From the NCBI GenBank assembly GCA_021737205.1, contig JAIPEK010000059.1:1-10129 (forward strand): 10,129 nucleotides of DNA, read 5' to 3'. The stretch comes from Desulfarculaceae bacterium. Its GTDB lineage: Bacteria > Desulfobacterota > Desulfobacteria > Desulfobacterales > Desulfobacteraceae. Under the pieces are notes generated by a model. It had not been told where the DNA came from. It searched no databases and saw only the letters and a program-made list of their open reading frames with translations. Shown one piece after another: positions 1 through 6,764 of the stretch (position 1 is its first letter; each line of letters starts with the position of its first letter). A program made the position numbers and the translations under genes.

Positions 1-132
1 CAGGGGCTTTCCCCCCACCTGGATGAATTCCGTTTCAATCCCGTTGCCCTCCAGCGTTTGCAGAACAGTCTTTAAAAGATATGATGTATTACCGTTTTTC
101 CTCGGACTTCCGTTGAACGCGACAACTTTCAT
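1..132 (-). CDS. NADPH-dependent FMN reductase / iron-sulfur flavoprotein family, N-terminal part
   Basis: The first 44 residues of a protein that runs off the left edge. It opens with a hydrophobic beta strand followed by the FNGSPRKNGNT motif (residues 6-16). This is the FMN-phosphate-binding loop of the flavodoxin-like fold in NADPH-dependent FMN reductases and anaerobic iron-sulfur flavoproteins. A helix and a second strand (ETEFIQVGGKPL) follow, also typical of the family. The start is an ATG at 130-132, preceded by an excellent Shine-Dalgarno AGGAGG (complement of 138-143) at 5-nt spacing. It is the last gene visible in the minus-strand run, 33 nt after the DUF374 gene. The expected role is soluble flavin-mediated electron transfer. 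The cysteine cluster that would separate iron-sulfur flavoproteins from simple FMN reductases lies outside the window, so the subfamily is open. Confidence 0.85.
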   Translation of the reverse strand, partial: MKVVAFNGSPRKNGNTSYLLKTVLQTLEGNGIETEFIQVGGKPL

Positions 133-165
133 ACAGTCCTCCTTTTTTTCTTCATATTATTCAAA

Positions 166-807
166 TTAAAAATGCAAAAGATACGGCTGCATTTCATTTT
201 CAAGCTTTTTGCGGGTTTGTTCGAATGCGCCGGGGGCATCAGTTTCTTCCGGATGCCGCAAGGGGCCGAACTTGATGGTCACCCGGGAAAAAGGCTTGGG
301 AATGATGAACCTGTCCCAGGAGTTCACATGCCAGTGATTTGTCGGCACCGTATAAACGGGCACTATGGCCGCCCCGGACGCCATGGCCATTTTCAAAGCC
401 CCGTTTTTCACAACGCCCGGCGGACCGGTGGGGCCGTCCAGGATATGGGCGCCGAGGCCGTGGGTTTTCAGCCGGTCTATCATCTCGTGCATGGCGGTCC
501 GGCCGCCCCTTGATGAAGAACCTCTTGCCGTATGCCATCCGGCAAGTTCGGCCACCCCGGCTATGAGCTCGCCGTCCCGGCTTCTGCTGATCATGATGGC
601 CGGGGAGGCCTCCCGGTAGCCGGAAAAGTGCCGGATAAGGGCGAAAAACTGCTGGTGCCAGGTGCACAGCAGCACTTTGCCGCCGGAGGCCAGGTATGCC
701 CGCCACTCTTTTTCATTCTCCACGGACAGGCGGAACGTGGCCGAATAGACCCGGACAAAAAGATAGAGAAACCGGGTGAAATATCTGGATCTCAGTAATT
801 TAGACAT
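166..807 (-). CDS. DUF374 lysophospholipid acyltransferase-like protein
   Basis: A 213-aa protein of the DUF374 / COG2121 family, related to the PlsC/LpxL-type glycerolipid and lipid A acyltransferases. Visible family signatures are TWHQQFF (49-55, with His51 in the position of the acyltransferase histidine), SRSRDGE (74-80), RGSSSRGG (95-102) and DGPTGPPG (124-131). A hydrophobic N-terminal stretch (about 10-27) suggests membrane association. The length is normal for the family. The start is an ATG at 805-807 with AAGGA (complement of 810-814) only 2 nt upstream, which is close spacing. A 62-nt spacer separates it from the AEC transporter gene, so it may be carried in the same transcript. 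Known relatives are thought to transfer acyl chains in the envelope, with exact substrates mostly unproven. No obvious link to the amino-acid catabolic genes can be seen, and it may simply be the neighbouring housekeeping locus. Confidence 0.88.
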   Translation of the reverse strand: MSKLLRSRYFTRFLYLFVRVYSATFRLSVENEKEWRAYLASGGKVLLCTWHQQFFALIRHFSGYREASPAIMISRSRDGELIAGVAELAGWHTARGSSSRGGRTAMHEMIDRLKTHGLGAHILDGPTGPPGVVKNGALKMAMASGAAIVPVYTVPTNHWHVNSWDRFIIPKPFSRVTIKFGPLRHPEETDAPGAFEQTRKKLENEMQPYLLHF

Positions 808-869
808 GGTCCTTATCTACCACAAAACGCGGGAATACAAAACACCGAATCGCAATTTCCCACAACCGA

Positions 870-1820
870 TCAACCGGCAACTGTGTGCCAGAGCGCCAGC
901 CAAAGGGGCATGACCGGAATGCAGAACAGATACAGAAGCAACATCATGCTGCCGACGGACCGGCTGTCCCCGCCGTAGTTTTTCACCATCAGAATCAGGT
1001 TGGTGGCCGGGGGCGCTGACGCCTGGATCATCATCAGACTGCAGAAAAACGGCATGGTTCGGTACAGGCCGGTGGCGTAAAGTACGGCGAATGTGACGGC
1101 CGGGACCAGGATGAATTTGACGCCGGCCACGGTCACAAGATCGGGAACAGAGGGCATATCGGAAATTGTAATGGTGCTCAGGGTCGCCCCGAGGATAAAC
1201 ACCGCCAGGGGCACTGCAGCCTGTCCGAGAAGGTCCATGGCCGACACCAGGGGCACCGGCAGATAATCGGAAATCCCTGCAAACACGAGAAAAACCGAGA
1301 CAATGATGGCGGCAAACGGCGGTGTCACAAAGTCCTTCCACTGAATTTTGGCATCGCTTTTTCCGGTGATCAGGACCTTGCCGAGACTCCACATCACCGG
1401 GGTCAACCCCATGACCAGCAGAAAGCAGTACAGGGTGAAAAGATCGAACCGGTCCGGATAGAGAATCCGGCCCACAGGAAGCACGATGTACACGGCATTC
1501 TGCATGCTCGCCAGCGGCAGTAGCGGCCGTTTTTCAACTTTCCCCCGAAACAGGACCCAGGCCGCGCCAAGTCCGGCCAGAACGATAAGCAATCCTGCAA
1601 GGGGCAGAATCCACCACAAGGGAAACTCGGCCGGGTCGAACCGGGTCACGGTTTTGGAAACGATCAGACAGGGAAGAAACACATGGATGGTGACAGTGGA
1701 AAGACTTTCCACCTGGGACGCGGACACGAAATTTTTTCGAACCAGAACGCCGGCCGCAGCCGCAATCAACAGCAACTGGGCAATGGCGCCGAAAACGGTC
1801 AAAAACGTGGATGCAAACAA
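870..1820 (-). CDS. AEC (auxin efflux carrier) family transporter
   Basis: A 316-aa, very hydrophobic protein with about ten predicted membrane segments in two halves. The halves are separated by a hydrophilic stretch near 150-165 (GKSDAKIQWKDF). The N-terminus (FLTVFGAIAQLLLIAAAAGVLVRK), the QNAVYIVLPVG segment (107-117) and the APPATNLILMVKNYGGD segment (about 269-285) are typical of the AEC/MdcF family. Characterised AEC members move malonate, malate or other carboxylates, or auxin in plants. The start is probably TTG (1818-1820): an in-frame TGA lies immediately upstream, and GAGGG sits about 7 nt before the TTG. It lies 31 nt after the AOR gene and is presumably co-transcribed. I infer that it carries a carboxylate or amino-acid-derived substrate or product of the pathway. 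Neither substrate nor direction can be read from the sequence. Confidence 0.9.
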   Translation of the reverse strand: MFASTFLTVFGAIAQLLLIAAAAGVLVRKNFVSASQVESLSTVTIHVFLPCLIVSKTVTRFDPAEFPLWWILPLAGLLIVLAGLGAAWVLFRGKVEKRPLLPLASMQNAVYIVLPVGRILYPDRFDLFTLYCFLLVMGLTPVMWSLGKVLITGKSDAKIQWKDFVTPPFAAIIVSVFLVFAGISDYLPVPLVSAMDLLGQAAVPLAVFILGATLSTITISDMPSVPDLVTVAGVKFILVPAVTFAVLYATGLYRTMPFFCSLMMIQASAPPATNLILMVKNYGGDSRSVGSMMLLLYLFCIPVMPLWLALWHTVAG

Positions 1821-1851
1821 TCAGGAACCCTCTTTTGTTAAATCGAAACGC

Positions 1852-3573
1852 TCAGAATCCCCGGATCTGATAGTAATCCTCCAGAAGACGGCCGAATTCA
1901 TTTTCCGTGATTCCGGCGCCGGAATCCTCAAGCGGATCAAAAAACGGGGTGGGCAAGCTGTCGTCCTTTCTCACGAGGCCTTCTGTGACATTGAACTCCC
2001 TGACTTTGGCGGCAATATTCCCGGCGATTTGTTTCAGGCTTTCCTTTGATCCGTCTATGCCGGTCAGCGCCGGTACCACCTCTTCGAGAAGCTCCCAGGT
2101 ATACAGATCCCGGAAAAACCGGCAGAGAATCAGGGTGTCGAAAATCGTCAGCCGGTCTTCGTAATCGATGAACAATTCCGCTTTGCCTTCTATGGTGTCC
2201 GGGTCGATCACCCCGCTGAGCTCGGGCTTGTAAAAAGTGGCCCTGAGATGGCAGGCACCCCTGTCACTGGTGGCGTATCCAAGCCCCATGCCCTTGAGGA
2301 CTCTCGGATCGTACCCGGCAGGCTCCAGCCCCTTGACATGGACTGCCCTCTCTTCCATGTCCCAGTGTTTGGCCGCGGGCACTATTCCTTTGGCCAGGAT
2401 CTCTCCGATCCCCTGTTTTTCTGCAATCCGTCGGATCAGCTTTTCCGTGTTTTGTACATCCCCGTACCGGATTTCAAAATCCGATTTCCCCAGACCGTAC
2501 GCCTCCATGGCAAACGAGCACAAATTGCCGGTGGTGATGGTGTCCATGCCCAGAGAATCGCACAACCGGTTCAGAAAGGCGATCTCCTCGATGGAATCGA
2601 TCATGCACAGTCCGCCGAACGCATAAATGGTTTCGTACTCCGGCCCTTCCAACTCCATGCCCTTGTGGCGCCCCTCCTTGACCCGGCCCATCCGGCCGCA
2701 GGCGAGAAAGCACTTGGCGCAGGCATGGGGCTTGATCTCGCACCGTTCATGCAGGGCATCCGCGTTGATGTTTTCATAATGGGGGCAATGCCCCTTTTTC
2801 CAGTATTCGGAAGGAAATGCCCCAACCGTGTTCAGAACGTTGACCAGCTGGGAGGTTCCCATGGTTTTGTACGCCTTGACCCCGGGGTTTTCCTTGGACT
2901 CGGCGGCAAGATCTTTGGAGATGGAGGAAAGGGTTTTCGGGTCATGGATTGTGCGTTTCCGTTTTCCGCGGAACGCCACCGCCTTGACGTTTTTGGACGC
3001 CAGTACCGTTCCGGCGCCGGTCCTGCCGGCACACCTGTACCCGTCGTTCTTGATCGTGGCGAACGCCACGCCGTTCTCCGCAGCAGGACCCACCACCACG
3101 ATCCCGGCATCGGGACACATTTGTCTGACCCGGGATTCGGTATCGAACGTATCCAGGCCGGAAAGATCCGTGGCATCGTGAAATTTGATCCCATCTTCGT
3201 CGATCTCGACCACGGTCAAACGATCCGCCTTTCCTTTGAATACGATGGCGTCATACCCGGTGGCGCTTATTTTCTCCGGCACCCGGCCTCCGGAATACGA
3301 CTCGCAGTAAAAATTGGTCAACGGAGACTTGGTGAACACGCCGTACCGGGAGGAACCCCATGTCACCGTGCCCGTTGCCGGGCCCGCGGCAAATATCAGA
3401 TGGTTGTCCGGGGCAAGCGGATCCACCCGTGCCGGATTCATTTCACACAAAAGGTACGAGGCAAGCCCCTTGCCTCCCATGTACCGTTCATAGGTCTCAT
3501 CCGCCACCGGTTCCACGGAAAATTGTCCGGCAGTCAGATCCACCACTGCGATCCGGTTGAAAAAGCCTTTCAT
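1852..3573 (-). CDS. Aldehyde:ferredoxin oxidoreductase (tungsten/molybdopterin AOR family)
   Basis: A 573-aa cytoplasmic enzyme of the AOR family. These enzymes oxidise aldehydes to carboxylic acids with ferredoxin as acceptor, using a bis-pterin tungsten (or molybdenum) site and a [4Fe-4S] cluster. The N-terminal domain contains YMGGKGLASYLL (31-42) and GPATGTVTWGSSRYGVFTKSP (64-84). Cluster cysteines are visible as C285-x2-C288-x3-C292, with the distal C484 in DTLILCRF (479-486). The first pterin-binding motif is DSLGMDT (339-345), and GPEYET (310-315) carries the active-site-region glutamate. The SDRGACHLRA segment (436-445) is also typical. The length is slightly below the roughly 600 residues common in the family, with no gap at a key site. 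The gene follows thiolase by 11 nt with GGTGG ahead of the ATG, so the two are likely one operon. In this context a plausible substrate is succinic semialdehyde from the upstream GABA-type aminotransferase. That is inference, because AOR specificity cannot be read from motifs. Confidence 0.95.
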   Translation of the reverse strand: MKGFFNRIAVVDLTAGQFSVEPVADETYERYMGGKGLASYLLCEMNPARVDPLAPDNHLIFAAGPATGTVTWGSSRYGVFTKSPLTNFYCESYSGGRVPEKISATGYDAIVFKGKADRLTVVEIDEDGIKFHDATDLSGLDTFDTESRVRQMCPDAGIVVVGPAAENGVAFATIKNDGYRCAGRTGAGTVLASKNVKAVAFRGKRKRTIHDPKTLSSISKDLAAESKENPGVKAYKTMGTSQLVNVLNTVGAFPSEYWKKGHCPHYENINADALHERCEIKPHACAKCFLACGRMGRVKEGRHKGMELEGPEYETIYAFGGLCMIDSIEEIAFLNRLCDSLGMDTITTGNLCSFAMEAYGLGKSDFEIRYGDVQNTEKLIRRIAEKQGIGEILAKGIVPAAKHWDMEERAVHVKGLEPAGYDPRVLKGMGLGYATSDRGACHLRATFYKPELSGVIDPDTIEGKAELFIDYEDRLTIFDTLILCRFFRDLYTWELLEEVVPALTGIDGSKESLKQIAGNIAAKVREFNVTEGLVRKDDSLPTPFFDPLEDSGAGITENEFGRLLEDYYQIRGF

Positions 3574-3584
3574 ACATCCACCTT

Positions 3585-4784
3585 TTATACTTTCTCGATG
3601 ATCACGGCCGTCCCCTGGCCGCCGCCCACACAGGCGTTGGCGCAGCCCACTGCCGCATTTTCACTCTCCAGTATCCTTGCAAGGGTCCCTGTGATACGGA
3701 TCCCGGTCATGCCCAGGGCATGGCCCAGGGCAACCGCCCCGCCGTTGATGTTCACCTTGTCCGGGTCGATGCCCATCTCTTTGATAAAGTTCAACGCCAC
3801 AACGGCAAACGCCTCGTTCACTTCCCAGAAGTCCACGTCGGAAGCGGTAAGGCCGCATGCGGAAAGCGCCTTTTGTGTGGCCGGCACAGGTCCCCGGCCC
3901 ATGACCGTCGGGTCCACCCCGGCAAACCCGATGGAGCGGATCCGGGCAAGGGGCTTTATCCCCATTTTTTCCGCCTTCTCTTTCGTCATCAACACCATGG
4001 CGGCAGCCCCGGCGTTCAGCGGGGAAGCGTTGCCCGGCGTGATCACCCCGTCTTCCCGGAAGACCGGCTTGAGGTCGGCCATGGCATCAAGGGAAGCGTT
4101 TTCCCGGATGTTCATGTCCCGGTCCACCTCAAGGAGACTTCCGTCGGCCTGGGGAGCGGAAACCGGGAAGATTTCGTTCTTGAAAAACCCCTTCTTCAAA
4201 GCCTCACTCGCCCGCTGATGGGACCGGACGCTCCATTCATCCAGCTCTTTTCTGGTGAACCCGGCCGCGTCAAACAGTTTTTCCGCGGTGAGTCCCATGT
4301 TCATTATCACGGGCATATCCCAGCCTGTGTACTTTTCATCTTCGGACAGCGCCGGGTTCAAAGAGAGCACTCCCTTGTCGAACAGAACGGGCCCCATGGG
4401 CACCCGGGTCATGTGTTCCATGCCGGTGGCCAGCACGCAGTCGGCAAATCCGGTTGCGATCTCCATGAATCCCGTATGAATGGCGGCCATGCCGGAACCG
4501 CACTGCTGGTCGATGAATTTGGCCGGGACCGACTCATTGAGGTTGGCCAGGAACACAGGTGTCCGGCCCCCGAATGTCCACTGTTCGGTCACGCCCATGG
4601 CCGATCCGACAATGAAATCATCCAGCCCGTCCGGGGCCACACCGGTTCTGTCCAGAAGTTCCGGCACCACCCGGGCCAGGATGTCGTCGGCCCGCAGTTT
4701 TCCGAACACATCCTTTTCCGGTTTGCCCGGATTGGATCTTGACTGTGCACTCCGCAAATACCCTGCTATCACCACTTCTTTCAT
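3585..4784 (-). CDS. Thiolase family protein (acetyl-CoA C-acyltransferase)
   Basis: A 399-aa thiolase of normal family length. The nucleophilic cysteine is C95 in QQCGSGMAAIH (93-103). The NEAFA motif is at 323-327, the active-site histidine is H355 in GGAVALGHALG (348-358), and the second catalytic cysteine is C385 in CVGGGQG (385-391). All three catalytic elements are present, so an active degradative or biosynthetic thiolase is expected. The histidine motif reads GHALGMTG rather than the common GHPxGxSG, which may reflect a different acyl pocket. The start is ATG with AAGGGG (complement of about 4791-4796) at about 7 nt spacing. The gene begins after the 696-bp structured gap and is followed closely by AOR. 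Given the CoA-transferase pair and deacylase upstream, I infer cleavage of a 3-oxoacyl-CoA, possibly 6-acetamido-3-oxohexanoyl-CoA, to acetyl-CoA and a shortened acyl-CoA. Plain acetoacetyl-CoA or beta-ketoadipyl-CoA thiolase is the alternative. Confidence 0.95.
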   Translation of the reverse strand: MKEVVIAGYLRSAQSRSNPGKPEKDVFGKLRADDILARVVPELLDRTGVAPDGLDDFIVGSAMGVTEQWTFGGRTPVFLANLNESVPAKFIDQQCGSGMAAIHTGFMEIATGFADCVLATGMEHMTRVPMGPVLFDKGVLSLNPALSEDEKYTGWDMPVIMNMGLTAEKLFDAAGFTRKELDEWSVRSHQRASEALKKGFFKNEIFPVSAPQADGSLLEVDRDMNIRENASLDAMADLKPVFREDGVITPGNASPLNAGAAAMVLMTKEKAEKMGIKPLARIRSIGFAGVDPTVMGRGPVPATQKALSACGLTASDVDFWEVNEAFAVVALNFIKEMGIDPDKVNINGGAVALGHALGMTGIRITGTLARILESENAAVGCANACVGGGQGTAVIIEKV

Positions 4785-4910
4785 AAGATTACCCCTTTAT
4801 TCATGTTCACAATCACCCGAAAACGAGTGGATTGAAATCGCTGCATTCATATCTTTTCAAGCCCGGTCATTCTATCTGTCACCCCGGCCTCCGAACCCTA
4901 TTATTATCCC

Positions 4911-5099
4911 GGCCCTTCAAGCGGGTTGCCTCTCCTGTACGCCGAACCTCCGGGGGAATTTGCCCTCACTCCGGGCGAAACCGCAAAAACTGCGGTCCGG
5001 TCGGTCCTCAAACAGTTTGCGGTTTTACCGCCCTCCATGAGGACAAATTGTACCCCCCCCGGTTCTCAATGTACAGGAGAGGCAACCCGCTTTCGGGCC
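4911..5099 (-). repeat. Long imperfect inverted repeat forming a hairpin of about 190 nt
   Basis: The arms are 4911-4992 and 5013-5099, around a loop at 4993-5012. The outer part is a perfect 22-bp inverted repeat: 4919-4940 pairs with 5071-5092, the core being GCGGGTTGCCTCTCCTGTAC against its exact complement. Base pairing continues inward: GGCCC 4911-4915 with 5095-5099, GAACC 4944-4948 with 5061-5065, five G of 4952-4956 with the C-run 5053-5060, and AATTTG 4957-4962 with 5044-5049. Closer to the loop, GGGCG 4973-4977 pairs with 5029-5033, AAACCGCAAA 4978-4987 with 5016-5025, and CTG 4990-4992 with 5013-5015. Two C/A mismatches (4963/5043 and 4969/5037) become G-U wobbles if the minus strand is the RNA, so the strand is assigned weakly to minus, the direction of the thiolase leader. 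No U-tract follows either end, so it is not a standard terminator. It could be a leader RNA, a processing site, or a MITE-like insertion. Confidence 0.85.
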
Positions 5100-5194
5100 T
5101 ACTTGCAAAATATTGCCGACGAACCGCTTACGGTGCTATAAAAATTTTTTAATCAAGTTCTCATGTAGTGAATGCTCGAAACACCCACAACAGA

Positions 5195-5447
5195 GGCAGC
5201 AGACGATCCGAAAACAAAACCTTCAAAGCCGGGCTATAATGTAAGTTCAGGCCCTTCAGAGTCAAAAATCTCCCCGAAGGGCCGGGTTTGGTGTGTGTTG
5301 TGTGCCGGATTTCAATAACATCCGGTCTGATCCTCATGGACGAGGTGAAGGATGTTATTGTCCTCGGAGCAGCCCTGGACGGGCTGCGAGAATGAGGCAC
5401 ACTACATACACCACGCCCGGCCCGGTGAGCACAGATCGTCTGATGCC
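5195..5447. ncRNA. Nested inverted-repeat element; candidate structured RNA with a three-way junction
   Basis: Several paired segments nest inside one another. The outermost are 5195-5210 and 5432-5447 (14 of 16 complementary, including the perfect AGACGATC / GATCGTCT). Stem P1 is 5279-5306 with 5396-5423: 24 of 28 Watson-Crick pairs, plus two G-U wobbles when read as plus-strand RNA. Inside P1, P2 is a perfect 11-bp stem (CAATAACATCC 5313-5323 with 5350-5360) capped by CCTC-ATGGAC-GAGG (5332-5345). P3 is a perfect 7-bp stem, GCAGCCC-TGGAC-GGGCTGC (5369-5387). A further 8-bp repeat, GGCCCTTC 5250-5257 with GAAGGGCC 5276-5283, shares bases with P1 and would compete with it. No Rfam class is recognised. 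The wobbles in P1 favour plus-strand RNA, but a C/A mismatch in the outer repeat favours minus, so the strand is left open. A mobile-element remnant is the alternative. Confidence 0.5.
5235..5240 (+). promoter_or_regulatory. Possible -10 box upstream of the plus-strand structured RNA
   Basis: A perfect TATAAT lies about 7-10 nt before the start of the GGCCCTTC hairpin arm at 5250. If used, it would place a plus-strand transcript start almost exactly at the first base of the structured element. The -35 region at 17-nt spacing (5212-5217, AAACAA) does not match TTGACA, and there is no extended -10, so this is weak. Confidence 0.2.
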
Positions 5448-5480
5448 GGGACCATGGCACGAACATCACGGCCCTCTCCC

Positions 5481-6752
5481 TCAAGAAATTATACCGCACC
5501 ACCGGGCTGCAAACAGGGCGTACGTCCGGGCCGTGTGCATGATGCTCTCGATATCGACCCGCTCATTTGCCCCGTGGATATTGTCCGCCTTCGGCCCGAA
5601 ACAGGTGGCTTGAGCGTCGGTGAAAAAGTGAAACGCCCGAAGATCCGTGGTGCAGGTGGAGATATACTCCTTGGTATCGGTTCCGGTGAACGCCTTGTGG
5701 CAGTCGTTGAGCACGTGAAACGCTTCCTGGTCCCGGTCCACACAATGACCGTCCGACCGGAACCCGTAAAACACCACCTCGGGCATATTCTCCCTGAGCC
5801 AGGGATCGTTCTTTGCCGCCTTGTAAACCGTTTCTTCAATCCGCCTGCAGACATCCTCGTACGTGGTGCCGGGATAGTAGGACAGCCTTGCGTGAAAGCC
5901 GGCTTTGCACGGCACCGTGGATGCCCAGTCTCCGCCGTTGATAATCCCGATGTTCAGGTTGAGGGGATGCTCGAAATCCCTGTATTGTTCCGGCACGTTC
6001 TCGGTGTTCATTTCCTCTTCCAGGCCCCGTAACGCCTGGATGATCGGGAACGCCTTTTCAATGGAATTTGCCCCTTTGCCCGCACGGAGCACATGCACGG
6101 ATTTGCCCTTGATGTCCACCCGGAACCAGAGCACGCCCACCTGGCAGGTGTAAATGTCGGGGCCGAAGGGCTCGGGAATCAGCACGGCGTCTGCGTCATA
6201 CCCGGCATGAACGCAGGCCAGCGCCCCGTTGCCGCAGCATTCCTCCTCGATCACCCCCTCGATGGTCACCGGCGCTGTAAAATCAAACCCCGCCTTCTGA
6301 ACCGCATGGACCGCGTATGTCATGGCGGCCACCCCGGATTTCATGTCCCCGGCCCCGCGACCCTTGATCCAGCCGTCCTTGACCTCGGGCGCATACGGGT
6401 TGGTGTCCCAGAAGTCCGGGTCGGCACTGACCACATCCAGATGGCCGTTGAACAGCAGGCTTTTGCCTTTGTGCTTTTCCGGCTCGATTCGGGCCACCAC
6501 GTTATCCTTGTCGATATACTCCCAGGTAACCGGGGCGAATCCCGGATGCTCCTTGAGCGATTCCGGATTGATGGGCACCCTTTTCGGGCTGAAGCCCAGG
6601 GTTTCCAGCTTGTTTTCCATGGCCTGGACAACGCCGGCCTCGTTGTTCAAAACACTCCTGTGGGAGACAAGCTCACATGTGAATTTACAGATGTCATCCT
6701 TGAGAGAATCCACCGTCTCCACAATCTTTTTTTCCGCTGAAGAGAGTTTCAT
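5481..6752 (-). CDS. M20 family metallo-deacylase (ArgE/DapE-like, YodQ-like)
   Basis: A 423-aa two-zinc amidohydrolase of the M20 / ArgE-DapE-YodQ group. Metal and catalytic residues are all visible: H104 and D106 in NGHLDVV (102-108), the bridging D136 in GRGAGDMKSG (131-140), the general base and ligand E170/E171 in IEEECCGNG, E194 in IPEP, and the distal H393 in NIHGANERV. The dimerisation (lid) domain runs roughly from 205 to 320. There is no signal peptide, so it acts in the cytoplasm. It begins 12 nt after the CoA-transferase B gene with AGGAG 4 nt before the ATG, and is clearly in the same operon. In Bacillus the equivalent gene order is yodT-yodS-yodR-yodQ. From that context I infer deacetylation of 4-acetamidobutanoyl-CoA, 4-acetamidobutyrate or a related N-acetyl intermediate. 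N-acetylornithine or succinyl-diaminopimelate hydrolysis is less likely, because no arginine or lysine biosynthesis genes are nearby. Confidence 0.93.
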   Translation of the reverse strand: MKLSSAEKKIVETVDSLKDDICKFTCELVSHRSVLNNEAGVVQAMENKLETLGFSPKRVPINPESLKEHPGFAPVTWEYIDKDNVVARIEPEKHKGKSLLFNGHLDVVSADPDFWDTNPYAPEVKDGWIKGRGAGDMKSGVAAMTYAVHAVQKAGFDFTAPVTIEGVIEEECCGNGALACVHAGYDADAVLIPEPFGPDIYTCQVGVLWFRVDIKGKSVHVLRAGKGANSIEKAFPIIQALRGLEEEMNTENVPEQYRDFEHPLNLNIGIINGGDWASTVPCKAGFHARLSYYPGTTYEDVCRRIEETVYKAAKNDPWLRENMPEVVFYGFRSDGHCVDRDQEAFHVLNDCHKAFTGTDTKEYISTCTTDLRAFHFFTDAQATCFGPKADNIHGANERVDIESIMHTARTYALFAARWCGIIS

Positions 6753-6764
6753 GGCAACTCCTGT

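Larger units (their letters stand above)
4785..5480. other. 696-bp intergenic region with two large dyad-symmetric structures
   Basis: The stretch between the M20 gene stop and the thiolase start has no convincing protein-coding frame. Open frames here read as arginine/proline/serine-rich, low-quality translations with no family signature. It holds a long hairpin (4911-5099) and a nested inverted-repeat element (5195-5447), each annotated separately. The 126 nt next to the thiolase start (4785-4910) contain its ribosome binding site and no other clear signal. An A/T-rich patch lies at 5138-5154. No tRNA-like cloverleaf or transposase remnant was seen. No intrinsic terminator with a U-tract was found on either strand. 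Whether transcription from ctfAB-M20 reads through to thiolase is therefore unclear. Confidence 0.75.

Noticed and set aside
2248..4218. A 656-codon open frame on the plus strand opposite AOR and thiolase
   Set aside because: It spans two well-supported minus-strand genes, its translation has no family motif and is rich in Arg, His, Pro and Gly, and its openness follows from the codon bias of the genes beneath it.
4911..5099. Reading the long hairpin as an intrinsic terminator or an integron attC site
   Set aside because: No U-tract follows either end, and the arms lack the RYYYAAC / GTTRRRY core sites of attC.
4480..5152. Plus-strand frames through the gap beside thiolase
   Set aside because: They cross the long hairpin, where both arms are complementary, and read as Arg/Pro/Ser-rich noise.
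5138..5154. A/T-rich patch as a promoter for the thiolase operon
   Set aside because: The minus-strand TTGATT and TATAGC words are only about 10 nt apart, too close for a sigma-70 promoter, and no sigma-54 type signature is present.
4785..5480. CRISPR array
   Set aside because: The repeats here are inverted, single pairs; there are no regularly spaced direct repeats and no cas genes in the window.
5161..5502. A 113-codon minus-strand frame after the M20 gene
   Set aside because: It runs through the nested inverted repeats, has low-quality basic composition and no ribosome binding site of note, and overlaps the M20 stop region.
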